A DNA stretch of 33,010 nt from Phytohabitans sp036906915 (GTDB lineage: Bacteria > Actinomycetota > Actinomycetes > Mycobacteriales > Micromonosporaceae), in the NCBI RefSeq assembly GCF_036906915.1, contig NZ_JBAKHX010000085.1:1-33010 (forward strand). Direction: 5' to 3'. Shown piece after piece: positions 23,909 through 32,083 of this stretch (the stretch's first letter is position 1; each line of letters begins with the position of its first letter). Position numbers and translations under genes: made by a program. The notes below the pieces were generated by a model. It was not told the DNA's origin. It was given only the letters and a program-made list of their open reading frames with translations, and ran no database searches.

Positions 23909-26900
23909 CAGCGGTCACCTCGCGCGAGGGATGCGGGTACCAGGAACGTGACGGCGGCGGGGAAGTAGCGAGCCGTCGGGTCGGCGTAGCGGCGACGCAG
24001 CGCCGCGGTCTCCCGTTCCCGCTGGGCAGGGATGTCGGCGAGCCGAGCGCGTAGCGCGTCGTGGTCGGTGCGGAGCTGCTCGCGTTCCATCGCGAACAGG
24101 GTGGGCTGTTCCCATTGTGGGGTGTTGTCGAGGGCGGCCCGGATCGAGGCGTCCAGCTCGGCGAGCACCGACTCGACCGCGGCGACCTCCTCGTCGCAGC
24201 GCTGCGCGAGCAGCCCGTACAAGCTGCGGGCCTTCTGGTCCGACCGGGTGGCCAGCCGCCGGCGCAAGGGCTCGGCGATGGCTGGCCACAGGGCGGCGAG
24301 GCGTTCGCGCGCCCGCGGTGCCGGCGGTTCCTCGGATGCGGCGGTCAGCCACGCTTCAAGGTCGTCCTGGCGCCCCTTGGTAAGCCTGCCGGCCTCAAGC
24401 GGGCCACCGGCGAGCACGATCTCCTCGTGTAGCCGGGTGCCCTCGGCGCCGGTGACCACGACCCGGCCGTGGGCAATGACCGCGGGCGTACGCAGTACGT
24501 CGCCGGGGACGATCCGCGCGGTGACCCGGGTCAGCTTGGCTGCCGCGCCGGCACCGTCCTGGCCGCGGGCCTGTGCCCACAGCTCGGCGCGCAGCAGCCG
24601 CAGGCACATTTGCACCAAGCGATGGCCCAGGTGCAGCAGTACGACATCGGTCCGGTCGGCCGCGGCGTCAGGGTCGAAGGTGACTGGCCGTTCCTTGCCA
24701 GTGACCGGGTGCAGTAGGCCGTCGTTGCGGGCGGCGGCCCAGGCGCCTGCCAGCTCGGGCAGCAGGAACCAGGTGCCGGTCGCGCCGGCCGGGGTTGGTG
24801 TGTCCAGCAGGTCGCGGCGGTGCGCCAGGCGCAGCCCGGTCCGGACCACCCGCTCGACGGTCGCCGGGGTGAGGTTGAGGTCTGCGCGGCTGCCGGCCAG
24901 CGCCTCGGTGAGCTTGTGCAGGTCGCGGGCGAGGTCGCGTTCGACCCGCAGCCGGGCCCGGCTGGCGCGGCGGCCGATCTCGGCATCTGTGACCTGCCAG
25001 TCGGTGCGCTTGCCGGTCATCTTCTGCTCGACCTGCGCGGCGATCACCTCGCCGGCGCTGCCCAGGTCGGTGCGGATCGCCTCTACCTTCTCCACCGCCA
25101 GCCGCAGGAACGCCAGCTCGTCCTCAAGCGAACCTGCGGCGTAGTCGGTGTCCTGCCAGCCCTTCGGTACGAAGTGGCGTACCTCGACTTCGCGTGCGCG
25201 CTGGCCGTGTCGGTCGACGCGGCCGTTGCGCTGTTCGAGCCGGTTCGGGTTCCAGGGGATCTCCCAGTGCAGTAGCCGGTGGCAGTGGCGCTGCAGGTTG
25301 ATGCCCTCGCTGGCGGCGTCGGTGGCGAGCAGGATCCGTACCGGGTGCAGGTCGGGGTGTTCGGTGAAGACGTTCTTGATGTGGTCGCGTTCCTCGGCGT
25401 CCTGCCCGCCGTAGAGGAGGGCGATCGCGTCGGCTGGGTACCCGGCGGTGAGTAGGCGCTCGTGCAGCCAGCGCTGGGTGTCCCGGTATTCGGAGAAGAT
25501 GATTACCCGTTGGTCTTGTTCCACGATGGGGTCGAGCCATTCCCGCAGCGCCTTGAACTTGGCGTCCGGTCGGTCCTGCGCGCTGAGGGCCCATTCGCGC
25601 AGCTCGTCGAGGAGCGCACGTTCCTGTGTCGACAGCGGGGCGGTGCTGTGGCGGACCGCCGCGAGGGCGTCGGCCTCCGCCTCCCGGTACGCCTCGTCGT
25701 CCTCGGCGGTCTCCTCCAGCCGTTCGATCATGGGTTGCAGGACGCGCTCGCTGGCGGCCCGCTCTACGCTCCTGCCAGCGCGGTCGGCCACGTCGTCGCG
25801 CGCCGTCATCGTGGCCAGGTGGGTGTCGATGGTCTCGGCGAACGCCTTGGGAGAGGAGAACAGCCGCCGCTTTAGCAGCATGGTGACGAAGTCGGCGGCG
25901 ACCTGACCGCCCTTGCCCTCGGCGCTGGTGCGGCGACTGTTCGCGTACTGGGACAGCAGCTCATGCGCCCGTTGCTCGGCGGGGGAGTAGTCGACCTCAA
26001 GGTAGTCCAGTCGGCGTACCGGGAAGCGTGGGCTGCCGTCCCAGCGCGGTGGCAGTTCGCTCTTGAGCCGGCGCACCATCACCCTGGCGAGCTGCTCCTC
26101 GGCCGGCTTGACCCCGCGCGCGAAGCGCTGGTCGTCGAGCAGCTCCAGCAGTGCGGTGAACGACTCCAGGTAGCCGTTGTGCGGCGTGGCGGACAGGAAC
26201 AGTCGGTGCTCGCAGTGTGGCGCCAGGGCCCGGATCGCCCGGGTGCGGTGGGAGTCGACGGCATATCGGCCCCGCCCGGATGGCGCGCAGGTGTGCACCT
26301 CGTCAACGACCAGCAGGTCGAACGCCCGCGGGTACCGCGGCGTAGCTGGCAGCACCTCGCGGAGCAGGCGCATCGGCCGGTCTCGCTTGAGCCAGTCGAT
26401 GCTGACGATCAAGCGCGGGTAGTGCGTCCACGGGTTCGCGTACAGGCCGCGGGAGCGGCGTAGCTCCTTGAGCAGGTCGGAGTCGACGATCCGGAAGTCC
26501 AGGCCGAACTTGTCGCGCATCTCGTCGCGCCACTGCCGGGTCAGCCCAGCCGGACAGACGATCATCATCGTGCGGGCACGGTGACGGAGCATCAGCTCCT
26601 GCATGACAAGGCCGGCCTCGATCGTCTTGCCCAGCCCGACGTCGTCGGCGATGAGCAGATTCGTCCGCGGCATCGACAGCGCTCTCACCACAGGGTCGAG
26701 CTGGTAGTCCTCGATTTCGATGCCGGCCCGGAACGGCGCCTGCAATGCGGTCTTGTCCGCCGACGCGATGGCGCCCCACCGCACCGCGTCGAGAAAGGCG
26801 TCGAGCTGCGCCGGCTCGTCGAAGCCATTCGCCGGGTCCGGCAGGGCCGCGGCGTCGTGCACGATGCGACCAGGCTCGAGTTCCCAGACGACGCGCAGCT

Positions 26901-27090
26901 CCTCGTCGCGGGCGTCGTCCTCGATGCTGACCAGGCTGACCAGGTGCGGCGGCCGGCCCGTAAACACGTGCGGGTCCCCGCTGGCCACTTCGCCGCGTAC
27001 GACGTCCGCGGCCACCCAACGGCGGTTACGGACCGTGACAAGCTGGCCCGGCGCCGGTACGTCCGTTTCCGGGGCCACAACGCCCGTCAT
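23908..27090 (-). CDS. drmD: DISARM class 1 protein DrmD, SNF2-family helicase
   Basis: The 1060-aa protein is the first gene of the minus-strand run. ATG 27090 follows AGGAG with about 8-nt spacing. After a beta-rich N-terminus (about 1-110) come SNF2 motifs: ADDVGLGKT (148-156), DEVH (263-266) and SATPHNG (300-306). The helicase C domain spans about 525-640, with RVIIFSEYRDTQRWL, LLATDAASEGINLQ (587-600) and QRNGRVDRHGQ (620-630). The last 400 residues are helical and arginine-rich. drmD occurs in class 1 DISARM, so its presence with drmMI sets the class. The TGATG junction means drmMI is probably translated by coupling. Confidence 0.94.
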   Translation of the reverse strand: MTGVVAPETDVPAPGQLVTVRNRRWVAADVVRGEVASGDPHVFTGRPPHLVSLVSIEDDARDEELRVVWELEPGRIVHDAAALPDPANGFDEPAQLDAFLDAVRWGAIASADKTALQAPFRAGIEIEDYQLDPVVRALSMPRTNLLIADDVGLGKTIEAGLVMQELMLRHRARTMMIVCPAGLTRQWRDEMRDKFGLDFRIVDSDLLKELRRSRGLYANPWTHYPRLIVSIDWLKRDRPMRLLREVLPATPRYPRAFDLLVVDEVHTCAPSGRGRYAVDSHRTRAIRALAPHCEHRLFLSATPHNGYLESFTALLELLDDQRFARGVKPAEEQLARVMVRRLKSELPPRWDGSPRFPVRRLDYLEVDYSPAEQRAHELLSQYANSRRTSAEGKGGQVAADFVTMLLKRRLFSSPKAFAETIDTHLATMTARDDVADRAGRSVERAASERVLQPMIERLEETAEDDEAYREAEADALAAVRHSTAPLSTQERALLDELREWALSAQDRPDAKFKALREWLDPIVEQDQRVIIFSEYRDTQRWLHERLLTAGYPADAIALLYGGQDAEERDHIKNVFTEHPDLHPVRILLATDAASEGINLQRHCHRLLHWEIPWNPNRLEQRNGRVDRHGQRAREVEVRHFVPKGWQDTDYAAGSLEDELAFLRLAVEKVEAIRTDLGSAGEVIAAQVEQKMTGKRTDWQVTDAEIGRRASRARLRVERDLARDLHKLTEALAGSRADLNLTPATVERVVRTGLRLAHRRDLLDTPTPAGATGTWFLLPELAGAWAAARNDGLLHPVTGKERPVTFDPDAAADRTDVVLLHLGHRLVQMCLRLLRAELWAQARGQDGAGAAAKLTRVTARIVPGDVLRTPAVIAHGRVVVTGAEGTRLHEEIVLAGGPLEAGRLTKGRQDDLEAWLTAASEEPPAPRARERLAALWPAIAEPLRRRLATRSDQKARSLYGLLAQRCDEEVAAVESVLAELDASIRAALDNTPQWEQPTLFAMEREQLRTDHDALRARLADIPAQRERETAALRRRYADPTARYFPAAVTFLVPASLARGDR

Positions 27091-27195
27091 CTGCTTTCTC
27101 CTGGTTTGTTCTGTTGACGCAGTGTCATAACATTGGCACGGCGCGCAGCACGGGTGATCAGAGTAATACGACCTTGGCCAGGAGGAAACGATCGT
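27091..27195. promoter_or_regulatory. Divergent promoter region between drmD and the RelE-UvrD gene
   Basis: The 105-bp region must hold promoters for both genes. Rightward, AGGAGG (27180-27185) precedes ATG 27196 by 10 nt. Leftward, AGGAG precedes the drmD ATG. TTGACG (27114-27119) and TAACAT (27128-27133) are visible on the plus strand but too close to pair, and no confident hexamer pair was found. Shared control of the two genes is likely from the spacing alone. Confidence 0.5.
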
Positions 27196-29301
27196 ATGCC
27201 TCGGCTCGTCATCGCCAAGGACTTTCTCGGCGAATACGCCAAGCTACAAAAGCCTGTCCAGAAGGCGGTTGACGCGGCGATCGGTAAGTTCGCCGAGCAC
27301 ACTCACGCCGGTCTGCACCTGGAAAAACTCGCGAACGCCAAGGACTCCAAGATACGGACCATCCGTATCAACCAGTTCTATCGCGGAGTCGTGCTCGCTC
27401 CCGACACAGGTGACGAATTCCTGCTCATCACCGTCCTTCCGCACGACGACGCGAACAAGTACGCGGCCAGCCACAAGTTCACCGTGAACCAGGCCCTCGG
27501 CGTGCTCGAAGTCCGCAACCAAGAGGGCTTGGAGGTGATCGAACCAGCGTTGCGGCAGGCCGCGAAGGACAGCCCGACGTTCTTGTTCGGCACTGTCGGC
27601 GATGCCGAACTGATCAGGCTGGGTATCGATGCGGACGTGCTGCCGCTGGTGCGCCTCCTCACCACGGACGCGCACTTGGACGCGCTCGCCAACCTGCTGC
27701 CAACCGTGCAGTACGACGCGCTCGCGGGCCTCGCCGCTGGCATGACGCCCGAGCAGGTCTGGGCCGAGGTCAGTCAGCAGCTGCCGGTCGGGGCCGCAGC
27801 CGAACACGTCGACACTGACGACCTCGCGGCCGCCGCCGTCCGCACACCCGATCGGTACGTGCTGGTGTCCGGCCCCGAAGAGCTCGCGCAGATCCTGGCC
27901 CACCCGTTCGATGCCTGGCGGGTGTTCCTGCACCCGGCCCAGCGGCAGATCGCCTACCGCCCCAGCTACGCCGGGCCCGCCATGGTCACCGGTGGCGCTG
28001 GCACCGGCAAGACCGTCACCGCACTGCACCGCGCGGTGTTCCTCGCCGGTCGCGCTGGCGCCGGCCGGATCCTGTTGACCACATTCACCAGAAACCTCGC
28101 CGACGCCCTCACCAGTCAGTTGACGCTGCTCACGGACGACCCACAGGTCCGCGACCGGATCGACGTTCTCAACGTCGACCGGCTCGCATATCGGACGGTC
28201 GCCGACGCGCTCGGCCGCCAGCCGGCGCTGGTCGACGACAAGACCCTCCGCGCGCTGTGGGAGAAGGCGGCCGCGTCGACCCCCGGGTTCAGCGCGGTGT
28301 TCCTGGAACGAGAATGGGAACAGGTCATCCTCGCCCAGGGCCTGCACCAGCCAGATGAATACCTCGGGGCACGCCGGCGTGGGCGCAGCACGCCCGTGCG
28401 AGCCGACCAGCGGCTGAAGATCTGGGAAGCAATCCGCCAGGTTACCGACACGCTCCGCCAGTGGAATCAGTACACGCACTTGCGGTTGGCCGACCGAGCC
28501 GCCGGCATCCTCGCCGAACGCGCCGCGCCGCCCTACCAGCACGCCATTGTCGACGAAGGCCAGGACCTGCACCCTGCTCAGTGGCGCCTCTTGCGGGCTG
28601 CCGTCGCGGCCGGTCCCGACGACTTGTTCATCGTCGCTGACCCGCATCAGCGCATCTATGACAATCACGTCTCGCTCGCCAGCGTTGGGGTCGGTATTCG
28701 GGGCCGTAGTCACCGGCTCACTGTCAACTACCGAACCACCCAGGAGATCCTGGCATGGTCGGTACGGCTTCTCACGGGTGAAGACCCCGTCGGCCTTGAC
28801 GACGAGGTCGACAATCTCACCGGCTACAGGTCACCGATGCACGGACGCCGTCCCATTACCAAGGCTGCCGCCGATCGCGATACCGAGAACGCGCAGCTCA
28901 TCGAACAGGTCAACCAATGGCTCGACGCCGGAGTCGAGCCGCACGCGATCGGTGTGGCGGCGCGGACCGGTTACCTGGCGAACGCGGCTCGGGACGCGCT
29001 TTCCGCTGCCGGAATCCCGGTCAGCACACCCGCGGCAACCAAGACCAACGCCGTCCGCGTCGGCACCATGCACGCGATGAAGGGCCTGGAGTTCCGCTGC
29101 GTCGCCGCCATCGGCGTCGAGGCGAGCACGGTCCCCGCGAAGGCCGCTGTCACGTCGCAGGATGAGGACCCCGTCGCTTACCGCCACGACATGCAGCGCG
29201 AGCGCTGCCTGCTGTTCGTCGCTTGTACCCGGGCGCGCGACTCGCTTTACGTCTCGTATGCCGGCGTTGCAAGCCCGTTCTTGCATAGTGCGGGTGGCTG
29301 A
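27196..29301 (+). CDS. UvrD-type SF1 helicase with N-terminal RelE/ParE-like domain
   Basis: The protein is 701 aa from ATG 27196; the frame opens at 27133, but only this ATG has a ribosome-binding site and family-like start. Residues 1-95 look like a RelE/ParE toxin fold (LVIAKDFLGEYAKLQKPVQ, RTIRINQFYRGVVL, LLITVLPHDDANKYA). After a helical linker come UvrD motifs: GGAGTGKT (266-273), DEGQD (453-457), ADPHQRIY (481-488), NYRTT (511-515), GTMHAMKGLEF (623-633) and VACTRARD (675-682). No nuclease domain is evident. Similar RelE-like/helicase fusions occur in actinomycetes, but their role is undefined. It diverges from drmD, which suggests shared regulation with DISARM. Whether the N-terminal domain cleaves RNA is unknown. 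Confidence 0.9.
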   Translation: MPRLVIAKDFLGEYAKLQKPVQKAVDAAIGKFAEHTHAGLHLEKLANAKDSKIRTIRINQFYRGVVLAPDTGDEFLLITVLPHDDANKYAASHKFTVNQALGVLEVRNQEGLEVIEPALRQAAKDSPTFLFGTVGDAELIRLGIDADVLPLVRLLTTDAHLDALANLLPTVQYDALAGLAAGMTPEQVWAEVSQQLPVGAAAEHVDTDDLAAAAVRTPDRYVLVSGPEELAQILAHPFDAWRVFLHPAQRQIAYRPSYAGPAMVTGGAGTGKTVTALHRAVFLAGRAGAGRILLTTFTRNLADALTSQLTLLTDDPQVRDRIDVLNVDRLAYRTVADALGRQPALVDDKTLRALWEKAAASTPGFSAVFLEREWEQVILAQGLHQPDEYLGARRRGRSTPVRADQRLKIWEAIRQVTDTLRQWNQYTHLRLADRAAGILAERAAPPYQHAIVDEGQDLHPAQWRLLRAAVAAGPDDLFIVADPHQRIYDNHVSLASVGVGIRGRSHRLTVNYRTTQEILAWSVRLLTGEDPVGLDDEVDNLTGYRSPMHGRRPITKAAADRDTENAQLIEQVNQWLDAGVEPHAIGVAARTGYLANAARDALSAAGIPVSTPAATKTNAVRVGTMHAMKGLEFRCVAAIGVEASTVPAKAAVTSQDEDPVAYRHDMQRERCLLFVACTRARDSLYVSYAGVASPFLHSAGG

Positions 29302-29305
29302 GACC

Positions 29306-29791
29306 TCATATCGAGTTGGCGCTGCTGGACAGGTAGAGGGTCTTTCCAAGGTGCCGGGCTTCCAGCGCTGCTTTGACGCGTGGTGCGACGTTGGTCGGCA
29401 GGCGGCTGGTGGCCTCGTCGGGCGGTAGGAAGGCGCAGTCCTCGAGCTCGTCGCTGTCCAACTTGATCGAACTAAGGTCGGGCAGCGTCCCGCAGTCGAA
29501 GGTGAAGCTGATGATGGCGCGGGGCCGTGGTCCTGCTGGTGGTGCCCAGTCGAGGACGAGCAGCGGGCCGACCGGCATTTGGAGGGCGAGCTCTTCGCGT
29601 ATCTCGCGGTCGCATCCTTCGTGTGGGTACTCGCCGGCTTCGATGTATCCGCCGGGGAACGCCCAGTGGTCGCGGTAGGTGGGTTTGACCAGGAGCACGT
29701 CGCCGTCGGGACTGGTGATCAGTGCGGCTGCCGAGGCGTAGAACGACGGTAGCTGTTGGTACCAGGTCTTGGGGTCGATCCAGGTGCTCAC
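29306..29791 (-). CDS. NUDIX hydrolase
   Basis: The protein is 161 aa from GTG 29791 (STWIDPKTWYQQLPSFYASAAALI). The frame extends to 29875, but that part overlaps the upstream regulator gene and looks non-coding. The Nudix box is complete: G48, E54, R62, E63, E66 and E67 in GGYIEAGEYPHEG followed by REIREELAL. This gives the metal-binding helix for hydrolysing a nucleoside diphosphate linked to another group. The substrate is unknown. The stop lies 4 bp from the stop of the convergent helicase gene, and the start lies 40 bp after the end of the HTH/TPR regulator gene on the same strand, so those two are probably cotranscribed. Confidence 0.9.
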   Translation of the reverse strand: MSTWIDPKTWYQQLPSFYASAAALITSPDGDVLLVKPTYRDHWAFPGGYIEAGEYPHEGCDREIREELALQMPVGPLLVLDWAPPAGPRPRAIISFTFDCGTLPDLSSIKLDSDELEDCAFLPPDEATSRLPTNVAPRVKAALEARHLGKTLYLSSSANSI

Positions 29792-29831
29792 CGTCTCGAC
29801 CGTAGCCGACTGCTGGTGCACCGCGTGAGAT

Positions 29832-31190
29832 TCACGCCGCGGTTGGCATGGCGCGGAGGCGTTCGAGGAGGTCATCGGCCTTGGGAACGCGGCGGTGGGG
29901 GAGCAGGCGGTCGTGTAGTTCGGTGAATCGTTGCCGGACGCGTCGGGACTCGACCCCGTCGGCGAGGTCGACGGCCCGGGTGCCGGTCAGGCAGGCGGCG
30001 TCGAGGTCGCCGGCGTCGGCATGCGTGGTGGCCAGTAGGGCGGTGTGCAGCGCGCGGGTGCGTACGTTGTCGGTGTGCAGGTTGAGCGCCTCGTCGGCGC
30101 GTTGGAGTGCTTGCCGGTACAGGCGTAGGTCGCGGAAGCAGCGAAGCGCGGTGCCGGCGTAGTGGGCGGGGCTGAAGTAGCCGACCCATGGTGGTCCTTC
30201 GCCGTGCTTGCTGCGGTCGATGGCTTTGGCGGCTTTGCCGAGGGCGGTGGTGCAGGCGCGGCGGTCGCCGGCTACGGCGTGGGCGCAGGCTTCGGCGGTG
30301 TATAGCCGGGCGAGGACGGTGGCGGGGGCGCGGCCGGCGCCGTCGAGGGCGGCCCGTGCTAGGCGGACTGCTTCGGTGCCGTGGCCGAGGTAGGTGGCCT
30401 GGGTGGCGAGGTTGGCCAGTAGGTGCGCGCCATAGAGGCGGTCGTCGGCGGCCTTGGCCAGCCGTAGCCCGATGGTGAAGTGGCGTTGGGCTGCGCCGTG
30501 TTCGCCGGCGTCGTAGCTCATGAACGCCAGTTGACCGACGAGCGCTGCCGCGGCGCCCATGAGGTCACGTCCGACGGTGTCGGTGTATGAGCCGTGCAGC
30601 ATCGGAGTGACCTGGTGGTGCAGGAAGGTGGCGAGAAGGGCGCGGGTGTGGTCGCTGCCGCCGCCGTGACGGCGATCCAGGTCGGCGAACTGGTCGGCGA
30701 ACAGGCGCAGGGTCGCGACGTCCGATGTGGTCACTCGCCGGAGGCCGACGTGGCCGGTGTCGGTGTCGGCTGGGTCGTAGCGCCAGGCGAAGCCGGTCTG
30801 TAGGGCGGCGGCTGTGGCGAACGGAGCCGTGGCGAGAAGGTCGCGTCTGCGCACGATGAGCCTCCACAGCTGGGTCGCGGTGTCGATCCCGGCGGAGCGG
30901 CTGGTTGGGTAGGTGAGGCCAAGGCTCACGTCGTCGTCGCCGAATCCGAGGTCGTCGACGGTGAGCGTCCGGCCGATTTTGCGCGCTAGCACGGCTGCGA
31001 TCACGATCTGGATCGCGGAATCTGGCCGGCGGCCGCGAAGCCACCAGTACACGCTCGACGCGTCGTACCGCAGCATTCCTTGGGCGCGGGCGGCGAGGTT
31101 CACCTGGCGGGCGAACGCGGCGTGGGCCTGCCCGTAGCCGGCTTCGTCCATCAGGACTTCCAGGTCGTGGTTGGTTACCGCCCGCGGCAC
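29832..31190 (-). CDS. HTH-type transcriptional regulator with TPR-like C-terminal domain
   Basis: The protein is 452 aa from GTG 31190, preceded by GGGAGG with 5-nt spacing. Residues 1-75 form an Xre-like helix-turn-helix (AFARQVNLAARAQG, SSVYWWLRGRRPDSAIQIVIAAVLARKIG). Residues about 165-440 are TPR-like helical repeats (AAQRHFTIGLRLAKAADDRLYGAHLLANLATQATYLGHGTEAVRLA and similar). This layout is abundant in actinomycetes, where such proteins often control nearby genes. It diverges from the PIG-L gene, and three CGCGCAAC repeats lie in between. They are candidate sites for this regulator, which would then control both directions. Confidence 0.85.
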   Translation of the reverse strand: MPRAVTNHDLEVLMDEAGYGQAHAAFARQVNLAARAQGMLRYDASSVYWWLRGRRPDSAIQIVIAAVLARKIGRTLTVDDLGFGDDDVSLGLTYPTSRSAGIDTATQLWRLIVRRRDLLATAPFATAAALQTGFAWRYDPADTDTGHVGLRRVTTSDVATLRLFADQFADLDRRHGGGSDHTRALLATFLHHQVTPMLHGSYTDTVGRDLMGAAAALVGQLAFMSYDAGEHGAAQRHFTIGLRLAKAADDRLYGAHLLANLATQATYLGHGTEAVRLARAALDGAGRAPATVLARLYTAEACAHAVAGDRRACTTALGKAAKAIDRSKHGEGPPWVGYFSPAHYAGTALRCFRDLRLYRQALQRADEALNLHTDNVRTRALHTALLATTHADAGDLDAACLTGTRAVDLADGVESRRVRQRFTELHDRLLPHRRVPKADDLLERLRAMPTAA

Positions 31191-31229
31191 GCCTACCTCC
31201 CAGTGTCGATGAGATTACTGGGCGTACTC

Positions 31230-31235
31230 AGCATA
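31230..31235 (-). promoter_or_regulatory. Candidate -10 of the HTH/TPR regulator gene
   Basis: On the minus strand TATGCT lies about 40 nt before the GTG start at 31190, which would leave a leader of about 33 nt carrying GGGAGG. No clear -35 hexamer was found at the expected distance. The CGCGCAAC repeats lie further upstream, as expected for activator or autoregulatory sites. Confidence 0.3.
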
Positions 31236-31261
31236 GGTGCCTGGCGATAGATGTAGAACTA

Positions 31262-31309
31262 CGCGCAACCCCGCGCAACGTCCCGCAGTGGCGCGCCGGA
31301 CCGCGCAAC
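31262..31309. repeat. Three phased CGCGCAAC direct repeats
   Basis: CGCGCAAC occurs at 31262-31269, 31272-31279 and 31302-31309. Start-to-start distances are 10 and 30 bp, so all three lie on the same helical face. They sit in the 200-bp divergent region between the HTH/TPR regulator and the PIG-L gene, the natural place for a regulator's operator array. Confidence 0.6.
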
Positions 31310-31390
31310 CCCTTCGGACTGTCCAGGACGCGGTTAGACCGGCTTCGCTGTATGGCGTCAGGTCCGACCGACGATAGGGGGAAGGTTGCC

Positions 31391-32083
31391 GTGGCGAGAG
31401 TTTTGATCGTCGCTCCACATCCTGACGACGAGGTTCTGGGTTGTGGAGGCTCGATCGCCATGCACGCCGAGGCTGGTCATGAGGTGGCGATCGCCTTTCT
31501 GACCTCCGGCGAGCATGGTGGTTCCGCTGAGGCCGATGACCTTGGGACGCGCCGTGAGCGGGAGGCCGTCGACGCCGCTGCGGCACTGGGCGTGCGCTCC
31601 GACCGGCTGCGCTTCTTGCGGTTTCCTGATGGTGGCATCGACCCGTACGACTGTGACCAGTTCGGCGTCGTGCTGGAGGTGCTGCGGGAGAGCCGGCCCG
31701 ACCTGCTGTACCTGCCGCACCCGAAGGACGGGTCGTTCGACCACGAGGCGGCGTTCGCCTTGTGCTGGCGAGCAGCGCAGATGGCCGGGAGCTCGAACTA
31801 TCCACAGTGCGGCAGCCCGCACTGGGTTTCCACGATTCTTGGGTACGAGGTGTGGACGCCGATCACCCAGCCGGCGCTGCTGCGCGACATCGCACCGGTC
31901 GTCGAGCGCAAGCTCGCCGCCTTGGGCCGATACCGTACGCAGACCGTTGGCGCGAAAGGAGCGGGCCAGTCCACGCTCGTTGGCCCCGCGTGCATGCACT
32001 TGACCGGCTTCCGCGGCGCCAGCACCACCGGCGGGCACCGGGAGGCGTTCACGGTGCTGCGATTGCGCGAGGTGATCGTATGA
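31391..32083 (+). CDS. PIG-L / LmbE-family deacetylase
   Basis: The protein is 230 aa from GTG 31391, preceded by GGGGGAAGG with 5-nt spacing. An ATG at 31352 would add 13 residues but has no such site. The zinc-binding signature PHPDDE (9-14) follows the first strand MARVLIVA, and LYLPHPKDGSFDHEAAF supplies further histidines. This family de-N-acetylates GlcNAc-type sugars or related conjugates, including mycothiol-pathway intermediates and natural-product sugars. The stop overlaps the start of the next gene by ATGA, so the two are coupled. The sequence does not fix the substrate. The adjacent glycosyltransferase-like gene suggests a glycan or glycosylated metabolite. Confidence 0.9.
   Translation: MARVLIVAPHPDDEVLGCGGSIAMHAEAGHEVAIAFLTSGEHGGSAEADDLGTRREREAVDAAAALGVRSDRLRFLRFPDGGIDPYDCDQFGVVLEVLRESRPDLLYLPHPKDGSFDHEAAFALCWRAAQMAGSSNYPQCGSPHWVSTILGYEVWTPITQPALLRDIAPVVERKLAALGRYRTQTVGAKGAGQSTLVGPACMHLTGFRGASTTGGHREAFTVLRLREVIV

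Larger units (their letters stand above)
7934..29301. other. Accessory defence island downstream of tRNA-Val
   Basis: From the tRNA 3' end to the RelE-UvrD helicase gene, every recognisable gene is accessory: class 1 DISARM, two extra helicase genes and several unknowns. The genes before 7861 are ordinary chromosomal ones. No integrase, transposase or repeat of the tRNA 3' end was seen, so the right boundary is arbitrary (29301-29306 or beyond the window). If it arrived by integration, the recombinase has been lost or lies outside. Confidence 0.5.

Noticed and set aside
22628..23968. A 446-codon plus-strand open frame
   Set aside because: It is antisense to the N-terminal part of drmMI and its translation is low-complexity Gly/Ala/Val-rich, with no motif.
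27244..28713. A 489-codon minus-strand open frame
   Set aside because: It lies opposite the RelE-UvrD gene, whose SF1 motifs are complete, and its translation shows no family pattern.
29792..29875. NUDIX start at 29875
   Set aside because: It would overlap the upstream regulator gene by 44 nt and the added residues do not resemble a NUDIX N-terminus. GTG 29791 begins where the family-like sequence starts.
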